From contig DATNEW010000008.1 of the NCBI GenBank assembly GCA_035606695.1, forward strand, positions 1-64,000: a stretch of 64,000 nucleotides of DNA. Direction: 5' to 3'. Under the pieces are notes generated by a model that saw nothing but the letters and a program-made list of their open reading frames with translations, ran no database searches and was not told the DNA's origin. The DNA is from Gemmatimonadaceae bacterium (GTDB lineage Bacteria; Gemmatimonadota; Gemmatimonadetes; Gemmatimonadales; Gemmatimonadaceae). A program made the position numbers and the translations under genes. Numbering within the stretch: position 1 is the first letter of the stretch; each line of letters begins with the position of its first letter. Below are positions 60,230-64,000 of the stretch, in pieces.

Positions 60230-61471
60230 GTGGCTGAGCGTCGGCGGGTAGCGATCACGGGGATCGGGGTAGTCACTCCGATCGGCATCTCGCATCCCGC
60301 CATGTGGGAAGGGCTGCATCGCAGGCGTTCGGCCGTGCGGCCGATTTCGCGTTTCGACGCGTCGATTTATCGAAGTCAAATCGCGGCGGAAATCGATTTT
60401 CATACCTCGGACTTCATCGAAGAACGTCGTGCCAAGCGGCTCGATCGCTTCGGGCAGTTCACCGTGGCCTCGGCGCGGCTCGCGATCGAAGACGCGGGAC
60501 TGAATCTCGGCGCCGAGGATCGCGAGCGTGTCGGTTCGACGATGGGCACGGCGCTGGGCGGTGTCGGCTTCGCCGAAGAGCAGCTCCGCGTCTTCCTCCG
60601 CGAAGGGATCAAGAACGTCGCCGTGACGCTGGCGACGAACGTCTTCGGCGGCGCCGCGAGCTGCAACGTCGCCATCGAGTTCGGTGTGCAGGGACCAAAC
60701 TGCACGAACGCGATGAGCTGCGCGTCCGGCACCATGGCGATCGGCGAAGGCTTTCGCCAGATCAGAGATGGATACGCCGACGTCATGCTCTCCGGCGGCG
60801 CCGAAGCGCCTCTCAGCCAGGTATGCTTCGGCGCATTCGCGATCATTCGAGCGATGTCCACGCGCAACGACGAGCCGGACCGCGCGTCGCGTCCGTTCGA
60901 TCGTACGCGCGACGGCTTCGTGATGGGTGAAGGGGCATCTGTGCTCGTGCTCGAGGAGCTCGGCCGCGCGAAAGCGCGCGGTGCGCATATCTACGGCGAA
61001 ATCGTGGGATACGCGTACGGCAACGACGCGCATCACATGACCGCGCCGCGGCCCGACGGGTCCCAGGCCGCGCGGGCCATGCGCGGTGCGCTCAAGGATG
61101 CGGGTGTCGCGCCGCACGAAATCGGCTACGTGAACGCGCACGGCTCGAGCACGCCGCTCAACGATCCCACCGAGACGCGCGCGATTCGGTCCGTGTTCGG
61201 CGATCACGCCTCCAAGCTCCAGGTGAGCAGCACCAAGGCCTACTACGGCCACGCCCTCGGCGCCTCGGGGGCGATCGAGACCGCGATCTGCGCGCTATCG
61301 CTCGAGAACGAGTGGCTGCCGCCCACGCTCAACCTCGAGAATCCCGACGACGGCTGCGATCTCGACTACATTCCCGGCAGCGGCCGAACCGCCCGCGTGG
61401 ACTACATGATGAACAACTCGTTCGGTTTCGGTGGGATCAACGCCGCGTTAGTGTTGAAGCGCGCCGATTGA
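60230..61471 (+). CDS. Beta-ketoacyl-ACP synthase II (FabF-like)
   Basis: 413 aa, GTG start. Thiolase fold with a complete Cys-His-His site: Cys164 in AMSCASGTM, His304 in VNAHGSSTPLNDPTET, His341 in YYGHALGASGAIE. It extends acyl chains on ACP. The gene is not next to acpP or fabG, and the companions (FAD reductase, flavin reductase, methyltransferase, SRPBCC) suggest a special product rather than bulk fatty acid synthesis; a second chain-length factor is not seen. Ends 91 bases before the aquaporin gene. Confidence 0.9.
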   Translation: MAERRRVAITGIGVVTPIGISHPAMWEGLHRRRSAVRPISRFDASIYRSQIAAEIDFHTSDFIEERRAKRLDRFGQFTVASARLAIEDAGLNLGAEDRERVGSTMGTALGGVGFAEEQLRVFLREGIKNVAVTLATNVFGGAASCNVAIEFGVQGPNCTNAMSCASGTMAIGEGFRQIRDGYADVMLSGGAEAPLSQVCFGAFAIIRAMSTRNDEPDRASRPFDRTRDGFVMGEGASVLVLEELGRAKARGAHIYGEIVGYAYGNDAHHMTAPRPDGSQAARAMRGALKDAGVAPHEIGYVNAHGSSTPLNDPTETRAIRSVFGDHASKLQVSSTKAYYGHALGASGAIETAICALSLENEWLPPTLNLENPDDGCDLDYIPGSGRTARVDYMMNNSFGFGGINAALVLKRAD

Positions 61472-61472
61472 C

Positions 61473-61504
61473 CTCGTGAGGTTGTGAGGTCGTGAGGTCG
61501 TTGG
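61473..61504. repeat. 8-base tandem repeat array
   Basis: Four units CTCGTGAG, GTTGTGAG, GTCGTGAG, GTCGTTGG directly after the ketosynthase stop. 61505-61561 shows nothing else. Confidence 0.75.
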
Positions 61505-61561
61505 TCGGCGCTGGACGTTCGCAGTCGTGTCGGACATCCCAAACCCCAGCCCCGATCAACA

Positions 61562-62278
61562 ATGAAAGACGCCTGGCGTCACTTCACGGCCGAGTTCATT
61601 GGCACGTTCGCGCTCGTCTTCGTGGGCGGCGGCGCGATCATCACGAGCCCGTTGATCTCGATGCAGGCCGTCGTGATCAACATCGCCCTCGCTCACGGGT
61701 TGATTCTCGCCATCATGGTCACGGCCACGATGCGCATCTCCGGACATCTGAATCCCGCCGTCACCGCGGGCTTCCTCGTCACGCGGCGTATCGAGCCGAT
61801 GATGGCGGTCGTCTACTGGATCGCGCAATTCTCGGGCGCCATTCTCGCGGCGTACGCGCTCAAGGGGCTCTTTCCCGCCGTCATCGCGACCAACACGCGC
61901 CTGGGCGGCCAGAACATCTCGGCGGACGTGTCGCTGATTCAGGCGATCGTGCTCGAGTTCATCGCGACGTTCTTCCTGGTGTTCGTCGTGTTCGGCACGG
62001 CGGTCGATCCGCGCGCGCCGAAGGTTGGCGGCTTCGCGATCGGCCTCACCGTCGCCGCCGACATTCTGGCGATCGGCCCGCTGACGGGCGGCTCGATGAA
62101 CCCGGCGCGGTCCTTCGGCCCCGCCGTCGTGACCCGCATTTTCGAAGGCCAGAGCGCCTATTGGATCGGTCCAATCCTCGGCGGCATCGCGGCGGCGCTG
62201 ATCTACGACCGCTTGTTCCTGCCGCGCGAGCCCGAGCCGGTGGATCACGGCGCCGTTCGGCCAGAGCAAAACGCGTAG
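61562..62278 (+). CDS. MIP family channel (aquaporin type)
   Basis: 238 aa, ATG start. Six helices and two half helices with NPA boxes: HLNPAVTAGFL and GSMNPARSFGP. The first half has EFIGTFALVFVGGGAI. The residue after the second NPA is Arg, the filter Arg. Water versus glycerol preference is not decided by eye, but the length and missing glycerol-facilitator Asp after the second NPA (NPARS instead of NPARD) favour water. Confidence 0.92.
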   Translation: MKDAWRHFTAEFIGTFALVFVGGGAIITSPLISMQAVVINIALAHGLILAIMVTATMRISGHLNPAVTAGFLVTRRIEPMMAVVYWIAQFSGAILAAYALKGLFPAVIATNTRLGGQNISADVSLIQAIVLEFIATFFLVFVVFGTAVDPRAPKVGGFAIGLTVAADILAIGPLTGGSMNPARSFGPAVVTRIFEGQSAYWIGPILGGIAAALIYDRLFLPREPEPVDHGAVRPEQNA

Positions 62279-62303
62279 GGGCATTCGTCCGTATGATGTA
62301 GTC

Positions 62304-62972
62304 GTGCCCGAACCGTTACCGCCGCCGTCGCTGTCGCGTGCTCGCGAACAGAAGATCAGCGAGCTGTCGCAGCATTTCGCGAATGACGATCTGTCGCTCG
62401 AGGATCTCGAGCGGCGGATCGAGCGCGTCTACAAAGCGATCTCGGTCGCCGAGCTGGACGCGATCACGGCGGACTTGACGTCGGTCGCCGGCGTGCCGAA
62501 CGGCGGAGCGGCGCTCGCGCCGGCGGACCGAATCGCGCACGTTGCTCGTGATGCGAATTTGATCGTGGCGCCGTCCCCGGCGATCGAGGCGCCGCGCGGG
62601 CGATTGCTGTCGATCATGAGCTCGCATCGCCGCGTCGGCCGTTGGACGGTGCCACGCGATCTCCACGTCTTTGCGTTGTGGAGCGATTCGCGCCTCGATC
62701 TCACGACGGCGGTGCTGCCCGTCGGCGGCGTGGTAAACATCGAGATCACGTCGATCATGGCGTCATTTCGCGTGATCGTGTCACCGGACATGCACGTCAT
62801 CAACGACATGCACGCCTTCATGTCCGACATGCGGAACAGCGCGGACGCAATGGTGCCCGGCACGGTTGCGTCCGCGCGCACGCCAGTCATTCGACTGACC
62901 GGCACGGCGTTCATGTCCGACTTCAAGGTGAAGGTGCGGCGGCGCGAAGAGCCGCTGCCCGACGACGATTGA
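62304..62972 (+). CDS. DUF1707 / LiaF-like C-terminal domain protein
   Basis: 222 aa, GTG start. N-terminal DUF1707 (about 10-60): REQKISELSQHFANDDLSLE then LERRIERVYKAISVAELDAI. After a linker, a C-terminal beta-sheet domain (about 105-215) like the cell-wall-active antibiotics response domain (LiaF): FALWSDSRLDLTTAVLPVGG, VVNIEITSIMASFRVIVS and FMSDFKVKVRRREEP. The role is unknown; such proteins are thought to sense envelope stress. No membrane helix is seen, so it is probably cytoplasmic or peripheral. Confidence 0.8.
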   Translation: MPEPLPPPSLSRAREQKISELSQHFANDDLSLEDLERRIERVYKAISVAELDAITADLTSVAGVPNGGAALAPADRIAHVARDANLIVAPSPAIEAPRGRLLSIMSSHRRVGRWTVPRDLHVFALWSDSRLDLTTAVLPVGGVVNIEITSIMASFRVIVSPDMHVINDMHAFMSDMRNSADAMVPGTVASARTPVIRLTGTAFMSDFKVKVRRREEPLPDDD

Positions 62973-62983
62973 TTGGATTGTCG

Positions 62984-63526
62984 TTACGGCCCGACGCGCA
63001 TGTACTCGGCGTCGTAGCGTTCGATCGATTCGTTGATGACGCGCATCGCGAACTCGCTCTTCTCCCATCCCAGGATCTGCACGCGCTTGCCTTCGAGATC
63101 CTTGTAGGTGGAAAAGAAGTACTCGACTTCCTTCAGCAGATGCTGTGGAATGTCGGCGATGTCGAAGAATTCCTCGTAGTACGGATCCCTGAGCGCCACG
63201 GCGAGAATCTTGTCGTCGGGCTCACCGCGATCGAGCATGCGCAGCACGCCGAGCGGACGGACGTCGATCAGACATCCTGAAAACGTCTGCTCTTTCACGA
63301 GGACGAGCACGTCGAGCGGATCGCCGTCTTCGTGCAGCGTGCGCGGAATGAGTCCGTAGTCGCCCGGATAGTGGACCGCCGAGTACAGCACTCGGTCCAG
63401 CTTCATGATGCCGGTTTTCTTGTCGAGCTCGTACTTGTTGCGGCTGCCGAAGGGAATCTCGATGACGGCCGTGATCTCCTCCGGCGGATGGGGACCTGGA
63501 GGGAGGTCGTGCCAGTAGTGGATCAT
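62984..63526 (-). CDS. ppa: Inorganic pyrophosphatase, family I
   Basis: 180 aa from ATG 63526. Conserved sites: EIPFGSRNKYELDKKTG, the Asp cluster in LHEDGDPLDVLVLV, and KILAVALRDPYYEE. Hydrolyses pyrophosphate from biosynthesis. The C-terminus carries the extra family-type segment EGKRVQILGWEKSEFAMRVI. The 7-mer array sits just upstream of its start, and the aldo/keto reductase stop is 4 bases inside its start. Confidence 0.95.
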   Translation of the reverse strand: MIHYWHDLPPGPHPPEEITAVIEIPFGSRNKYELDKKTGIMKLDRVLYSAVHYPGDYGLIPRTLHEDGDPLDVLVLVKEQTFSGCLIDVRPLGVLRMLDRGEPDDKILAVALRDPYYEEFFDIADIPQHLLKEVEYFFSTYKDLEGKRVQILGWEKSEFAMRVINESIERYDAEYMRVGP

Positions 63527-64000
63527 GCGCGATGGGCGATGGGCGCTGGGCGCTGGGCGTCATCGCGCGACATCGTGCCCTTGTACGACATCGGCTCTTC
63601 GCCGATGCCAAAGTTCGTCTCGTTCAATTCGTCGACGCGCTCCATCTGCTCGCGCGTGAGGTCGGGCTTGTCGCTCACCCCGGCGAACTCCGCGAGCTGC
63701 TCGTCGTCGTACACGTTCGGCAGCGCCGTCACCACGCGCGGCTCGGCGAGCAGCCACTTGAGCGCCGCCTGGCCGAGCGTCATGTCGCGCGTCAAGAAGT
63801 CGAGCGTCTTGACTTTGCGCACGCCGTTGATCAACCACGAGCGTGGCCGATGCCGGCGATGATCGTTCTCGGGGAAGACCGTGTCTTCGGTGTATTTCCC
63901 TTCCAGCATGCCCGATGCATGGGTCACGCGAATGTTGAAGCAGCAATTTGGCGCGTGCTCTTTGGCGGCGTTCAACATGCCGGTGCCTGGATGCTGTTCG
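63523..64000 (-). CDS. Aldo/keto reductase, 5' part cut by the window edge
   Basis: About 158 aa of the C-terminal half are visible; the frame is open past 64000. Barrel end features: CCFNIRVTHASGMLEGKYTE, MTLGQAALKWLLAEPRVVTA (typical helix before the last strand) and LPNVYDDEQLAEFAGVSD. NADPH-dependent reduction of carbonyl compounds. The last residues (DDAQRPAPIAHRA) are translated from the 7-mer repeat array, and the stop lies inside the pyrophosphatase start. Confidence 0.8.
   Translation of the reverse strand, partial: EQHPGTGMLNAAKEHAPNCCFNIRVTHASGMLEGKYTEDTVFPENDHRRHRPRSWLINGVRKVKTLDFLTRDMTLGQAALKWLLAEPRVVTALPNVYDDEQLAEFAGVSDKPDLTREQMERVDELNETNFGIGEEPMSYKGTMSRDDAQRPAPIAHRA
63532..63559. 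repeat. 7-mer (ATGGGCG/CTGGGCG) tandem array at the pyrophosphatase start
   Basis: ATGGGCG x2 then CTGGGCG x2, exactly four units, between the pyrophosphatase ATG and the upstream reductase, whose last codons it supplies. Same unit as 41491 and 44686. Confidence 0.85.

Overview
The window is GC-rich DNA from a Gram-negative bacterium that often starts genes at GTG or TTG and packs operons with 1-4 base overlaps. The best guess is the phylum Gemmatimonadota. Support comes from a very large SprA-like outer-membrane protein typical of the FCB superphylum, a TonB-receptor-like barrel with an N-terminal regulatory domain, many lipoprotein peptidases, and caa3-type oxidase genes. No rRNA, tRNA, CRISPR array, integrase or transposase gene was found, and no gene-free stretch exceeds about 300 bases.

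Layout. 1-14.6 kb is cell-envelope biology: a helix-hairpin-helix protein, a subtilase lipoprotein, an M28 peptidase lipoprotein, the SprA-like giant, and divergently an LptF/LptG-MlaE-MlaD lipid-transport operon closed by a terminator. 14.7-21.6 kb holds an amino-acid permease, a blue-copper lipoprotein, a lipoprotein hydrolase, a cyclopropane fatty acid synthase and an outer-membrane barrel. 21.6-24.2 kb is small accessory material: a broken Uma2 nuclease gene, an MNT-HEPN fusion, an unknown protein and a double YbjQ-domain protein.

24.2-49 kb is the most interesting part. A leftward marR operon (MarR regulator, small basic protein, small membrane protein) faces a six-gene rightward operon: ThDP enzyme, enolase-superfamily enzyme, FAD/Fe-S dehydrogenase, SDR, GH15 glucoamylase, VKOR-like protein. 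This is followed by a gene string of about 13.5 kb that places a lanthanide-type (XoxF-like) PQQ alcohol dehydrogenase, its XoxJ partner and a cytochrome c inside the operon for a caa3 cytochrome oxidase and heme A synthesis. A near-identical 35-base element with a palindromic core lies between marR and the first operon and again in front of the oxidase operon. This suggests one MarR regulon joining sugar and alcohol oxidation to a dedicated terminal oxidase. The oxidase subunit I itself lacks the usual proton-channel residues.

49-54.4 kb carries an intact Uma2 protein, a Phd/VapC-type toxin-antitoxin pair with an operator over the antitoxin start, an M28 peptidase, a cupredoxin-like lipoprotein and a GH18-like protein. 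54.4-64 kb has an M24 peptidase, an unknown protein, a tight five-gene set (FAD reductase, flavin reductase, methyltransferase, SRPBCC protein, ketosynthase) behind a DUF92 protein, then an aquaporin, a DUF1707 protein, pyrophosphatase and a cut aldo/keto reductase gene.

The window is also rich in short repeats: five long-hairpin GTCATCC-ended elements, 7-mer arrays at three sites, an 8-mer array and an inverted array of 13-mers. Several of these run into genes and form their starts, ends or extensions. All function calls rest on motifs read by eye; no database search was possible.
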